Shown here piece by piece: positions 35,609-44,664 of a stretch of DNA of 64,000 nt (the stretch's first letter is position 1; each line of letters begins with the position of its first letter). The translations under genes and the position numbers were made by a program. The notes under the pieces were generated by a model. The model ran no database searches. It was given only the letters and a program-made list of their open reading frames with translations, and was not told where the DNA came from. Source of the stretch: Pontibacter anaerobius (GTDB lineage Bacteria; Bacteroidota; Bacteroidia; Cytophagales; Hymenobacteraceae); NCBI RefSeq assembly GCF_026241195.1, contig NZ_JAPFQO010000003.1, positions 186,001-250,000 of the forward strand, read 5' to 3'.

Positions 35609-36092
35609 CACCCACCCCAGCCCCTCCGAGGAGGGGGATTATACTTGTTCCATAGCAAAGGCAGTGGCTATCAAATCTGTTCCCAGTCTTTCCGTTGAGC
35701 GCCTTGTGAGATCCGGTGCCGCGAGAGCGGCAGCGCCCTGGCGCAGGAGGGAACACAGCGCGATGCAGGAAGACGAGCCCTCCCGGGCTGGAGGGAGCCA
35801 AAGCTAGAAATGAAACGATAGGGCTGTAAGGCTGAGGATGGACCGAAGCTATAAAGGATAGCTTGTGTAAGTTATAGAAAGCAGCGGCTATGAAAGTGTA
35901 AACTTGCAAGTATAAGTATGCGGATTAGGAAATCCGCGGCAGACAGGTTCCGGACAGGGATGTCCGGAACAGCGGGAATGGCAAGTATAAAAGTAAAGCA
36001 AAAGTATAAGTATGGCTCTCCGAGCCAGTTGATTTACAAGCTCAACATCATTGTAAGACACAAGTATAAATACTTGCGCTAGAAGGGATAAA
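35609..36092 (+). repeat. Dispersed structured repeat, copy D
   Basis: C-rich module and core as in the other copies, hairpin G (35776-35789, AGCCC/GGGCT), H1 (36013-36027, GGCTC/GAGCC), weaker H2 (GTTGA/TCAAC) and H3 (36061-36076, CAAGTA/TACTTG). Two extra hairpins occur before H1: GCGGATT/AATCCGC (about 35927-35945) and TTCCGGACA/TGTCCGGAA (about 35948-35969). It lies between two genes on the plus strand. It has no protein. Confidence 0.8.
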
Positions 36093-36205
36093 GTATAATG
36101 TATAAATCAGGCACAGTCGTGAACCAAAAGCTGCAGATTATACTTTGTTTAATTTCATGAAGGGTAGTGCGTAATTCCTGATTATCGCCCTATCTTTAGC
36201 CGCTG

Positions 36206-36688
36206 ATGAAAGAGGAAAAAAACAATAAACCCAAGCCGGAAAAAAAGCTGATCGGGCGGCGTGAGCTCGTCTCTTTCCCGGAGCTTGATATTGAGGAGAT
36301 TGAGGCCAAGGTAGACACCGGCGCCTACACCTCTGCCATCCACTGCTCCGATATACATGAGGAGGTGCGCCCGGACGGCACTAAAGTCATCGCTTTGGAC
36401 CTGCTGGACCCGTCGCACCCGCAATACAACCACAAAAAACTGGAGTTTACGGAGTACGACCTGCGCGAGATCAAGAGCTCGATAGGGGAGAAGCAGGAGC
36501 GTTTCGTGATCCGTACGAAGATCAAGCTTTTTGAGGAAGAGATAGAGGCCGAGTTCTCGCTCTCCGACCGCAGCGATATGAAATACCCGGTACTGATCGG
36601 CAGAAAGCTGCTACAGGGCCGTTTTGTAGTGGATGTAGCCAAAAAGAACCTGGCACACAAGTATAAGATCAAACATAAACAGAAATAA
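36206..36688 (+). CDS. Retropepsin-like zinc/aspartic protease (RimB-type)
   Basis: 160 residues. The motif KVDTGAYTSAIH holds the aspartic DTGA of retropepsins, with a second Asp in the C-terminal part (YPVLIGRKLLQGRFVVDV). Such proteins, often annotated 'ATP-dependent zinc protease', are RimB partners of RimK. In model systems, RimB cuts the poly-Glu tails that RimK adds. The gene starts the group with rimK 10 bp downstream and an AstE/AspA-like gene 2 bp beyond that. Confidence 0.88.
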   Translation: MKEEKNNKPKPEKKLIGRRELVSFPELDIEEIEAKVDTGAYTSAIHCSDIHEEVRPDGTKVIALDLLDPSHPQYNHKKLEFTEYDLREIKSSIGEKQERFVIRTKIKLFEEEIEAEFSLSDRSDMKYPVLIGRKLLQGRFVVDVAKKNLAHKYKIKHKQK

Positions 36689-36697
36689 AGAGCATTT

Positions 36698-37600
36698 ATG
36701 AAAATTGCTATTCTCTCCCGCAACCCAAAGCTATACTCTACCAGGCGTTTGGTAGAGGCAGCTGAACAGCGGGGGCACGAGGCCGTCGTTCTCGATCACC
36801 TGCGCTGTGACCTCGTGATTGAGCAGGGCGACCCGCACATCCTGTACAAAGGCGAGCGGCTGACGGACATTGACGCCATCATTCCGCGTATCGGGGCCTC
36901 GGTTACTTTTTACGGCACGGCCGTGGTGCGCCAATTCGAGATGATGAAAGTGAAAAGCGCTGTAGATTCGCAAGCCATTGTGCGCTCCCGCGATAAGCTG
37001 CGCTCGCTGCAGATCCTGAGCCGTGCCGGGCTGGGTATGCCCAAAACGGCCTTCACCAACTACTCCAAAGAGACGTCGGAGCTGGTGAAAGAGGTAGGTG
37101 GCGCACCGCTGGTGATCAAGCTGCTGGAGGGTACGCAGGGCCTTGGCGTGGTGCTGGCCGAGACGCGCAAAGCCGCAGAGTCGGTGATCGAGGCTTTCCA
37201 TAACCTGAAGGCGCGCATCATTGTGCAGGAGTTTATTGCCGAGGCGGGCGGTGCCGACATCCGTGCCTTTGTGGTGAACGGCGAGGTAGTGGGTGCCATG
37301 AAGCGCCAGGGCAAGGAGGGCGAGTTCCGCTCCAACCTGCACCGTGGGGGAAAAGCAGCACTTATCAAGCTGAGCCGGCAGGAGAAAGCCGCCGCCCTGT
37401 TGGCCGCTAAATCCCTTGGCCTTGGGGTGGCCGGGGTGGATATGTTGCAGTCGAAGCGCGGGCCGCTGATACTGGAGGTGAACTCCTCGCCCGGTCTGGA
37501 AGGGATTGAGAAGGCTACCCAGAAAGATATTGCCGGTAAAGTAATAGAGTACGTGGAAGGGCTAACCAAAAAGCGCCCGAAGAAGCAGGTGAAGGAATAG
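36698..37600 (+). CDS. rimK: RimK-type ATP-grasp ligase
   Basis: 300 residues, the size of RimK. ATP-grasp signatures: [17 protein letters not shown], then [18 protein letters not shown] and the metal/phosphate motif [17 protein letters not shown]. RimK adds glutamate residues to the C-terminus of ribosomal protein S6; homologs in other bacteria act on other acceptors. It is placed between the retropepsin-like gene and the AstE-like gene, so a modification/removal pair is likely. Confidence 0.92.
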   Translation: MKIAILSRNPKLYSTRRLVEAAEQRGHEAVVLDHLRCDLVIEQGDPHILYKGERLTDIDAIIPRIGASVTFYGTAVVRQFEMMKVKSAVDSQAIVRSRDKLRSLQILSRAGLGMPKTAFTNYSKETSELVKEVGGAPLVIKLLEGTQGLGVVLAETRKAAESVIEAFHNLKARIIVQEFIAEAGGADIRAFVVNGEVVGAMKRQGKEGEFRSNLHRGGKAALIKLSRQEKAAALLAAKSLGLGVAGVDMLQSKRGPLILEVNSSPGLEGIEKATQKDIAGKVIEYVEGLTKKRPKKQVKE

Positions 37601-37601
37601 C

Positions 37602-38543
37602 ATGCCCGAAACAATTGTTATCAACGGTAGAAGTATAGACCGTGGTGAGAAGGTGCTTACAAAGCTGGTAATCAGTAAACTGCCCAGCGGCACCGTGATA
37701 GAAATTCCTGTTTATGTTTTCCGCTCGGTGCACGATGGGCCGGTAGTACTGCTGATGGCCGGCATGCACGGCGACGAGGTGAACGGCACCGAGATTATCC
37801 GGCGCATGCTCACGCGCAAAATGCTGTATCCGCTTAAAGGAACCATCATCGCCGTGCCGGTGCTGAACATCTATGGCTTCCTGAACTTCTCCAGGCAGGT
37901 GCCTGATGGCAAAGACGTAAACCGCAGTTTTCCGGGGAACCGCGACGGGTCGCTGGCCAGCCGCGTGGCGCACCGCTTTATGAAAGAGGTAATGCCTTAC
38001 GTAGATTACGGACTGGATTTCCACACCGGGGGAGGCAGCCGCTCTAACTACCCGCAGATCCGGTGTGTGCTGAGCGAGCACAAGAACGAGGAGTTAGCCA
38101 GGGCTTTTGCGCCTCCGTTTGTGATGAACGCACCTTACCGGCAGGGCTCCCTACGCAAAGAAGCTGGTAAATTGGGCAAGCCTATACTTGTTTACGAAAC
38201 CGGGGAGAGCCTGCGGTTTGATGAAAAAGGTATAAAGCTGGGCATTGACGGCACCTGTCGTGTACTGCACCACCTGGGGATGATGGCCAACTATACAGAA
38301 GCTACGGAGCCAACCGTGGTTTGCATGAAGGATATGTGGCTTCGGGCCAAAAATGCGGGGCTCTGGCGCACATTTATCAATATTGGGGAGTATGTTAAAA
38401 AGAACCAGCACATCGGAAGTATTACCGACCCTTACGGTGAGATGGAGGTACGCCTTAACTCCCCGGCAACAGGCTACGTGGTAGGGCTTAACAACATGCC
38501 CGTGGTAAACCAGGGTGATGCGCTGCTGCATATCGCCTTTTAG
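37602..38543 (+). CDS. Succinylglutamate desuccinylase/aspartoacylase family protein
   Basis: 313 residues; starts one base after the rimK stop codon. The zinc ligands are in MAGMHGDEVNGTE (His56 and Glu59) and GLDFHTGGG (His about 149). The family fold is the M14-like AstE/AspA type, which removes acyl or amino-acid groups from small molecules. The C-terminal part adds a biotinyl-lipoyl-like beta domain (GEMEVRLNSPATGYVVGLNNMPVVNQGDALLHI). Its link with rimK suggests that it acts on glutamylated or succinylated glutamate substrates; this is inference. Confidence 0.88.
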   Translation: MPETIVINGRSIDRGEKVLTKLVISKLPSGTVIEIPVYVFRSVHDGPVVLLMAGMHGDEVNGTEIIRRMLTRKMLYPLKGTIIAVPVLNIYGFLNFSRQVPDGKDVNRSFPGNRDGSLASRVAHRFMKEVMPYVDYGLDFHTGGGSRSNYPQIRCVLSEHKNEELARAFAPPFVMNAPYRQGSLRKEAGKLGKPILVYETGESLRFDEKGIKLGIDGTCRVLHHLGMMANYTEATEPTVVCMKDMWLRAKNAGLWRTFINIGEYVKKNQHIGSITDPYGEMEVRLNSPATGYVVGLNNMPVVNQGDALLHIAF

Positions 38544-38564
38544 GGGTTGCAAAATTATATGAGG

Positions 38565-38598
38565 AAGGGCTGCCAAGTATGGTAGCCCTTTTTTTACC
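38565..38598 (+). terminator. Terminator of the rimK operon
   Basis: AAGGGCTGCCA, loop AGTA, TGGTAGCCCTT with one G-T wobble, then TTTTT. Confidence 0.8.
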
Positions 38599-38695
38599 TA
38601 GGTTTATTAAAATATATTTATACTTTATTGCAACTATACCTGGGTAAACCTTATCTTCATAAGTAGAAGCACATTACTCACCAAAATTCTACTAT

Positions 38696-41065
38696 ATGAA
38701 ACAAGCTTACCCTGGCAGGCACAGGCTCCGGCTGGTGCTGCTCTGCCTCTTTATCCTGGGCTTTGCTACTGCGGCCTTTGCGCAACAGCGCCATACCATC
38801 AGCGGCTACGTGCGCGATGCCGCTACCGGCGAAAACCTGATCGGCGCGGCCGTGTATGACCTCCGCACCGGCAAAGGTACCTCCACCAACAGCTACGGCT
38901 TTTATAGCCTGTCCCTTCTCGCCAACGATTCGGTGGCACTGGTTACCTCCTACGTTGGCTATGAGCGGAAAACTCTTCTACTGCAGCTGGCGCAGGATGT
39001 AGTTCATACTTTTGCCCTTGGGCCTAACAACAGCCTGGAGACGGTAGAGGTGGTAGCCTCGCAGCAGGAGAAGATAGAGGAAACCACACGCATGAGCACC
39101 ATCTCGGTGCCGATAGAGCAGCTGAAGGCAGTGCCGGCCCTGCTCGGTGAGGTGGATGTGATCAAAACGCTGCAGCTGCTGCCAGGGGTGCAGTCGGGTA
39201 CGGAGGGAGCCAGCGGCCTGTATGTGCGCGGCGGCGGACCGGACCAGAACCTGATCCTGCTGGATGGGGCGCCGGTGTACAATGCCACGCACCTGTTTGG
39301 CTTTTTCTCCGTTTTCAATGCCGATGCGCTTAACCATATTGAGTTGGTGAAGGGCGGCTTCCCGGCACGCTACGGCGGCAGGCTATCCTCGGTGCTCGAC
39401 ATCAGCATGAAAGAGGGCAACATGAATAAATTCAGGGGAGAGGGATCTGTTGGTCTGATTGCTTCTAAGCTGACACTGGAGGGACCCATCAAGAAGGATA
39501 CAGCCTCGTTTATCGTTTCTGCCCGCCGCACCTATGTGGATGTGCTGGCGCGCCCTTTCATGAAAAAAGACGAAGGCGTGGTGGGCTATTTTTTCCACGA
39601 TCTTAACGCAAAGCTCAACTATAACCTCACCTCAAAAGACCGACTGTACCTGAGCTTCTATACCGGCCTCGACAGGTTCCATTCACGCTATGTGTCAGAC
39701 CTTAGCAACAGCAACGACAGCTACTACAGCAAAGATAAGTCCAGCCTGGACTGGGGCAATAACACGCTCAGCCTGCGCTGGAACCGCATCCTGAGTAATC
39801 GCCTGTTCCTGAATACCACGGCTACCTATAGCCGTTACCAGTTCGACATCGGGATGCAGAATGAGTCGGAGAGGAGCTGGCCCGGCGGCTCAAGCAAGAG
39901 CAAGTATAACCTGCTTTACCTGTCCAATATCCGCGACTATAGTGTAAAGGGAGACCTTGACTACCTCCCCAACCCAAACCATTATGTGCGCTTCGGGGCG
40001 CAAGCTGTTACGCACCAATTCCGACCAGGGGCTCTGCACATGAAGGATGTGGACGACGGACAGGTTAGAAATGAGTTGGAGCAGGGTTCCAGAACGGTAG
40101 GCAATGAGGCTGCAATTTATGTGGAAGACGATGTGCGGCTCTCAGATAAGCTGAAGGTGAACGTAGGTGCCCGCCTTACCGGTTTTTTGGTAGATGGCGA
40201 GGCTTATACTTCGCTGGAGCCTCGGGTGGCGGCGCGCTACCTGCTAAACGACAGACTGGCGCTAAAGGCCTCCTACGCCAAAACGAGCCAGTTCATTCAC
40301 CTGCTCACCAACAGTGGCATTGGCCTGCCAACCGACCTGTGGGTGCCGGCCACCAAAGTAGTGGAGCCGCAGCGGGCCAGCCAGATAGCAATCGGCGCAG
40401 CGCAAACAATTCTGGATGGGCAGTACGAGGTAAGCGTGGAAGGTTACTACAAGACCATGAAGGGTATTATCGAGTATAAAGAAGGTTCTAACTTCACTAC
40501 TACCATCAGCAACAACTGGGAGAACAAAGTGACCGCTGGCAAAGGCTGGGCGTATGGAGCAGAGATCTTTTTGCAGAAGAAAGTCGGCAACACGAGTGGC
40601 TGGGTAGGCTACACGTTATCATGGTCTAACCGGCTGTTTGCCGAGCTCAACTACGGTGCAAGGTTCCCATACCGCTACGATCGCCGACACGATATTTCTG
40701 CGGTGCTCTTCCATAAACTGAACAGAGGGTGGAACTTCTCCTCTACCTGGGTATACGGTACGGGCAATTCGGTAACGTTATCGGAGTCACGGTACCTGGC
40801 GGGCGAGTATAACGTGATTGAAAACTACGGCTCCCGAAACAGCTACCGCATGCGGGCTTATCACCGCCTGGATCTGGCCTTCAGCAAAACAAAGGAAAAG
40901 AGTTGGGGGCAGGTAGTGAACACTGTTAGCCTTTACAATGCCTACAGCCGCCAAAACCCTTTCTACATGTACTATGGCCGCGGCCGCGACAGCGACGAGA
41001 GCACTTACCGGCAGGTGGCACTGTTCCCGATCATTCCTTCCTTCACCAAAAGTTTTAAGTTTTAA
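38696..41065 (+). CDS. TonB-dependent receptor with CarboxypepD_reg-like N-domain
   Basis: 789 residues. Signal peptide (to about 29, ending AFAQ), then a CarboxypepD_reg-like domain (ISGYVRDAATGENLIGAAVYD), the plug with VIKTLQLLPGVQSGTEGASGLYVRGGGPDQNLILLDGAPVYN, then a 22-strand barrel with the typical C-terminal Phe (FTKSFKF). It imports a TonB-dependent substrate. The partner DUF4249 lipoprotein starts 2 bp beyond. No TonB, SusD or regulator lies beside it, so the ligand is unknown; this pair type is often found alone in Cytophagales. Confidence 0.94.
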   Translation: MKQAYPGRHRLRLVLLCLFILGFATAAFAQQRHTISGYVRDAATGENLIGAAVYDLRTGKGTSTNSYGFYSLSLLANDSVALVTSYVGYERKTLLLQLAQDVVHTFALGPNNSLETVEVVASQQEKIEETTRMSTISVPIEQLKAVPALLGEVDVIKTLQLLPGVQSGTEGASGLYVRGGGPDQNLILLDGAPVYNATHLFGFFSVFNADALNHIELVKGGFPARYGGRLSSVLDISMKEGNMNKFRGEGSVGLIASKLTLEGPIKKDTASFIVSARRTYVDVLARPFMKKDEGVVGYFFHDLNAKLNYNLTSKDRLYLSFYTGLDRFHSRYVSDLSNSNDSYYSKDKSSLDWGNNTLSLRWNRILSNRLFLNTTATYSRYQFDIGMQNESERSWPGGSSKSKYNLLYLSNIRDYSVKGDLDYLPNPNHYVRFGAQAVTHQFRPGALHMKDVDDGQVRNELEQGSRTVGNEAAIYVEDDVRLSDKLKVNVGARLTGFLVDGEAYTSLEPRVAARYLLNDRLALKASYAKTSQFIHLLTNSGIGLPTDLWVPATKVVEPQRASQIAIGAAQTILDGQYEVSVEGYYKTMKGIIEYKEGSNFTTTISNNWENKVTAGKGWAYGAEIFLQKKVGNTSGWVGYTLSWSNRLFAELNYGARFPYRYDRRHDISAVLFHKLNRGWNFSSTWVYGTGNSVTLSESRYLAGEYNVIENYGSRNSYRMRAYHRLDLAFSKTKEKSWGQVVNTVSLYNAYSRQNPFYMYYGRGRDSDESTYRQVALFPIIPSFTKSFKF

Positions 41066-41067
41066 TT

Positions 41068-42030
41068 ATGGCAAAGTATAAACTCAATTATACCGCCTTG
41101 TGTGGCCTGCTGTGCCTGTTGTTGCTGGGCTGCGAGATGGTGCAGGAAGTAGATATTCCGCCGCACACGCCTAAACTCACCATGCGCTTTACCCTTGACG
41201 ACTCGGGGGAGGCTGCCGCTGGTTTTTATGATGAGGACAGGGTTTTTATAGGAAGAAGCCAGGGAGTACTGGACAACAATGAACTCGATGCAGTAGCCAA
41301 TGCCACGGTCAGGCTTTTTGATGCTGGCGGACAACAGGTGGAGCTTTATGAGCATGCAGGCGTTGATACCGGAATGTATCGCACGAACTGGGGTATCTAC
41401 AACCCAACACAAGGCTTCGTGCCTGTTAGCGGCCATGCTTATACCATGCGTGTAGATGCCCCGGGTTTTGAGGGTATTGAGGCGACCACTACCTTACCTG
41501 CCGCTGCCTCTGTTTCCAATGCGCTCTTTACCAGAAGAGCCCCTTCAAACGAGTACTACATGGACATGATCGAAGGTAACCTGCAGCTAACTATTCTGGA
41601 CGAGGTAGGAAAGGAGAATTACTACAAAGTAGTGGTGTATGGCCTTGATAGTGCCTACCATCAGACAGGCTACACAGCTTATACTGTTGATGATGGCAAT
41701 GGGATTGATATGTCAAGCTCGGAGAAAGCAGCCCTCAACAGAATTTTTACAGACGAACTGTATCCCTCCGGTAAGATCAACTTCGCAGCAGATGTTGTGC
41801 TATACGGGGTAGGGTATAGCCAAACGGGAGAACAGGTGCCGGTCAAGCACCTGGAAGTGCAGGTGCAGCAGCTCAACAGAGATGAGTACCTGTTCCAGAA
41901 GACCAGGGAGGCGCAGAGCCGGAATGATGATAATCCTTTTGCAGAATACAGTAATGTGTACAACAACGTGAAACATGGCTATGGCGCGCTGGGAGGAGTG
42001 GCCATCACCCGTGTTGTGCTTGACCTATAG
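41068..42030 (+). CDS. DUF4249 lipoprotein, partner of the TonB receptor
   Basis: 320 residues. Lipobox LLLLGC. The DUF4249 pattern is present: beta domain (PHTPKLTMRFTLDDSG, DAVANATVRLFD, GHAYTMRVDAPGFEGIEATTTLP), then a second domain of immunoglobulin-like form with a C-terminal GVAITRVVL. Such proteins sit at the cell surface and work with the adjacent TonB-dependent receptor, as SusD does with SusC. It starts MAKYK, whose codons carry the AAGTATA heptamer. A very long shared terminator follows. Confidence 0.9.
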   Translation: MAKYKLNYTALCGLLCLLLLGCEMVQEVDIPPHTPKLTMRFTLDDSGEAAAGFYDEDRVFIGRSQGVLDNNELDAVANATVRLFDAGGQQVELYEHAGVDTGMYRTNWGIYNPTQGFVPVSGHAYTMRVDAPGFEGIEATTTLPAAASVSNALFTRRAPSNEYYMDMIEGNLQLTILDEVGKENYYKVVVYGLDSAYHQTGYTAYTVDDGNGIDMSSSEKAALNRIFTDELYPSGKINFAADVVLYGVGYSQTGEQVPVKHLEVQVQQLNRDEYLFQKTREAQSRNDDNPFAEYSNVYNNVKHGYGALGGVAITRVVLDL

Positions 42031-42039
42031 GCATGTTCC

Positions 42040-42108
42040 GGAATACAAGTATAAAAGCAAAGGCCAAGCTATAAGTTAGCTTGGCCTTTGCTTTTATACT
42101 TGTATTCC
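42040..42108. terminator. Perfect 32-bp-stem palindromic terminator, bidirectional
   Basis: The arms at 42040-42071 and 42077-42108 are fully complementary over 32 nt and enclose a 5-nt loop (TAAGT). The arms hold AAAGCAAAGGCC and an AAGTATAA heptamer on each side. It separates the DUF4249 gene from a convergent gene that stops at 42113. A-rich and T-rich tracts in the arms can end transcripts in both directions. Confidence 0.85.
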
Positions 42109-42112
42109 TGGC

Positions 42113-42349
42113 TTATACCCATCGCTTTTTCTCGCTGAAGTGGTTGCAGCCGAACTGGGCGCCGGTTATCATCTCGAATTTCTTAGGCTTCAGGTCGTTG
42201 GATGCCTCGTGCACCAGCGGCAGCACGTAAGACGGCTCCATGGCATGCTGGCCTGTCAGTTCATCGCAAACGCCAAAATCTTTACTTTGTACCTGTACTT
42301 TATTCGGGTCCTGCTCCCAGTGGGTGCAGTGGTTACATGTTGCTTCCAT
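42113..42349 (-). CDS. Small Cys-containing protein, unknown function
   Basis: 78 residues with four Cys: CNHC near the N-terminus (residues 5 and 8), FGVCDEL in the middle, and FGCNHF near the end. Together with flanking His residues they could hold zinc or an iron-sulfur centre. No membrane or signal segment is present. The family is not recognised. It is a single-gene unit with a shared terminator; the 196 bp upstream to the next gene include AT-rich and T-rich sequence but no other gene. Confidence 0.6.
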   Translation of the reverse strand: MEATCNHCTHWEQDPNKVQVQSKDFGVCDELTGQHAMEPSYVLPLVHEASNDLKPKKFEMITGAQFGCNHFSEKKRWV

Positions 42350-42545
42350 AGGTTTGTCAGTTTTAGTTTATACTATAGCTATACTTGCCTTTAAAAGCGA
42401 TGGTTGATGGGAAAGCGGGATTTCGCAGAAATTTAGAATCATACTAAACAAGTATACTTTCGGTAAACGTGCTGCAGTAGCAAGAAAAAAGGCCCCGCTA
42501 TACTTTAGCAAGGCCTCTTCTTATAATCAGTAGGTGATTCAGCTC

Positions 42546-43037
42546 TTAGAACACGTAGCGAACGTGCAGGGCTGTGTCCCAGAAGCCGCCACCGCGCGGG
42601 ATGTTGATGTATGGCTTAATATCGGCACCGATGGTGAAAGGAATGTCACGGATATAGTACTCCAGGCCAAGTACACCGTCGATACCTACGCCAAGTACAT
42701 CGTCATAGTAATGGTCGTGGCCGCGGTCATAGTAGTGGCGGCCTTCCCAGAAACCGATGTGGCCACCGATACCGTAGTACCACTGCAGGCCGCTGGCGTT
42801 AAATGCTTGTGCGTGCTTCTCGTAAAGTACTGTAAGCACGGTGCCTCTGTACCTAAAGCTGGTGCTCAGGATGCCCTCGATAGCCGCATCACCCTTTATA
42901 AAGTGCTTTACGGTGAGGCCTGATGCAGCACCGCCCCTCAGGCCTATACCTGTAGAGTAACCGCTCTGGGCCTGTGCACCAATAGCGGCGAAAAGTACAA
43001 ATGCCAGCGCAAGTGTAAGTTTTGTAATTGATCTCAT
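42546..43037 (-). CDS. Outer-membrane beta-barrel protein
   Basis: 163 residues with a signal peptide (ending GAQAQ) and alternating beta-strand pattern (YSTGIGLRGGAASGLTVKHF, AIEGILSTSFRYRGTVLTVLYE, WYYGIGGHIGFWEGRHY). The last strand ends in Phe (LHVRYVF), typical for outer-membrane insertion. It resembles small opacity/porin-like barrels of about eight strands. The His/Tyr/Asp-rich segment (RHYYDRGHDHYYDD) is a probable loop, possibly able to bind metal. The function is unknown. Confidence 0.75.
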   Translation of the reverse strand: MRSITKLTLALAFVLFAAIGAQAQSGYSTGIGLRGGAASGLTVKHFIKGDAAIEGILSTSFRYRGTVLTVLYEKHAQAFNASGLQWYYGIGGHIGFWEGRHYYDRGHDHYYDDVLGVGIDGVLGLEYYIRDIPFTIGADIKPYINIPRGGGFWDTALHVRYVF

Positions 43038-43147
43038 TGCTTTGGTTAAGTTGAATATTTGCAGTAACTGTGGCCGTTCAGACGTGGCACAGCAACCGCA
43101 AAATTACAAGTTCTTGCGAGTGTTGCACTATATTTTCAGGCGAGGAT

Positions 43148-43933
43148 TTATTTTTTGCCCTCAGTTTTGTAATCCTGCAGGTAGGCAGTTTTGGTGGTGC
43201 GGCAACCTATCAACTTGAAGAAGGATATAAAGTGCTGTTGGTCAAGCTGGAGTGCTTTGGCAAAAGGGTCATCCTCTCCGGACTGCTCGAAATCCTTAAT
43301 GTAATGTTCCCGTACCAGTTCCGCCTCGTTCAGCTCTTTGGCGGCCTTTATGTGCACCAGCCCGGTTTTCTCCCAGAGCCGGCGCCACCATTTTGTGGTA
43401 TGTATAAAGTACCAGTAGTGCTGGTAATCCTGGCGCAGGAAGTCTGGCACCTGCTCCAGCGACTCTATCTCTTGGGTAAAACACACATCCACGATGGCAA
43501 TGTGGCCGCCGGGTTTAATGAACCGCGCAATGTAGGGCAGGTACTTCTCGTCGGTGCCGAAGTAAGTATAGGAGTCCACCACAATCACGGCGTCAAAATA
43601 CTCCTGGGCAAAAGGCAGGGCGCGGGCGTCAGCCTCGAGCGGAATCACCTTTTCCTCGCACCCTTCCCGATAGATGCGCTGGTAGTTATCGCTGGCTGAT
43701 ACGGCCTCATCTACGGCATACACGGTTACGCCAAACTCTTTTGCCAGGAAGATGGAACTGATGGCCTTGCCGCAGCCCAGGTCCAGCACGCGCATGCCCG
43801 GCTTCAGGTGCAGCGATTTGGTGAGGCTTTCGAGGTTAAAAAGAACGTTCTCGCCCATAGAGTGCCGGCGCACCCACTCGGGGTCGTAGCGCATTGCCTT
43901 CGGAAATATGTGTTGCAGTTGTTTGCTGGCCAT
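43148..43933 (-). CDS. Class I SAM-dependent methyltransferase
   Basis: 261 residues. SAM-binding motif I is MRVLDLGCGKAISSIFLA, then VTVYAVDEA (acidic residue of motif II), LPFAQEYFDAVIVVDSYTYF and GGHIAIVDVCF. The C-terminal part is not typical of any one substrate class. Target unknown. The gene lies on the minus strand downstream of the NAD(P)-binding protein, 53 bp apart, so co-transcription with it and with the DUF5916 gene is possible. Confidence 0.85.
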   Translation of the reverse strand: MASKQLQHIFPKAMRYDPEWVRRHSMGENVLFNLESLTKSLHLKPGMRVLDLGCGKAISSIFLAKEFGVTVYAVDEAVSASDNYQRIYREGCEEKVIPLEADARALPFAQEYFDAVIVVDSYTYFGTDEKYLPYIARFIKPGGHIAIVDVCFTQEIESLEQVPDFLRQDYQHYWYFIHTTKWWRRLWEKTGLVHIKAAKELNEAELVREHYIKDFEQSGEDDPFAKALQLDQQHFISFFKLIGCRTTKTAYLQDYKTEGKK

Positions 43934-43986
43934 ACCTGTACTTTATACTTGCTGAGAAGCAGCTTACGCAGGCAGTGCGGCTAAAG

Positions 43987-44652
43987 TTAGGAGCCCATGT
44001 GGGCAATGTCGTCGGAGGGGTGGATGTGCTTGCCAGGCTTCTCTGCTTTGGCGGCAGCCAGCATGGCGCGGGCCACGGTTATGGCCTCAATGGGTTTATA
44101 CTTCTCCAGCGGGCCAATCATTAACCCGCACAGCGGTTTCATTACTTTGCTGGCCAGATCCTCGCCAGTGCGCTTCTCGTCGCGCTCTCCCAAAAGCAAT
44201 GAGGGCCGGAAGATATGGATGGCATTAAACGGCTGCTGTTGCACATCGCGCTCCATCTCACCCTTCACCTTGTTGTAAAAGATCATAGAGCCGGCATCGG
44301 CACCCATGGCTGATACTACCAGAAACTGTATGGCCCCTTTGCGGGCCGTGATCTCAGCCAGTTGGGCAACATAGGTATAGTCTACTTTATAGAAATTCTC
44401 CTTGGAGCCAGCCTTCTTAATGGTAGTGCCGAGGCAACAGAATACATCGTCCGCAACCATGTCTGCCGCATAGTCTTTCATCTTGTCGAAATTTATCACC
44501 TGCTGGTCCAGTTTGGGATGGATCACCGGGAGTTCGTGGCGGCCTACGGAGATAACCTGGCTATAGCGATCGCTCTTGAGCAGCAGGGAGAGCAGATGCC
44601 CGCCCACCAGCCCGCTGGCTCCGGCAATCAAGGCTGTTCTTACTTTTTGCAT
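43987..44652 (-). CDS. NAD(P)H-binding protein (HTATIP2/YwnB-like SDR)
   Basis: 221 residues. Dinucleotide-binding motif TALIAGASGLVGGHLLSLLL, then VISVGRHELP, DDVFCCLGTTIKKAGSKENFYKVDYTYV and LVVSAMGADAGSMIFYNKVKGEME, in which the Tyr and Lys replace the catalytic YxxxK of SDRs (YNKVK). It matches atypical SDR proteins. Its substrate is unknown. It starts 12 bp after the DUF5916 stop codon. Confidence 0.87.
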   Translation of the reverse strand: MQKVRTALIAGASGLVGGHLLSLLLKSDRYSQVISVGRHELPVIHPKLDQQVINFDKMKDYAADMVADDVFCCLGTTIKKAGSKENFYKVDYTYVAQLAEITARKGAIQFLVVSAMGADAGSMIFYNKVKGEMERDVQQQPFNAIHIFRPSLLLGERDEKRTGEDLASKVMKPLCGLMIGPLEKYKPIEAITVARAMLAAAKAEKPGKHIHPSDDIAHMGS

Positions 44653-44664
44653 AAGGTTTTTGGC

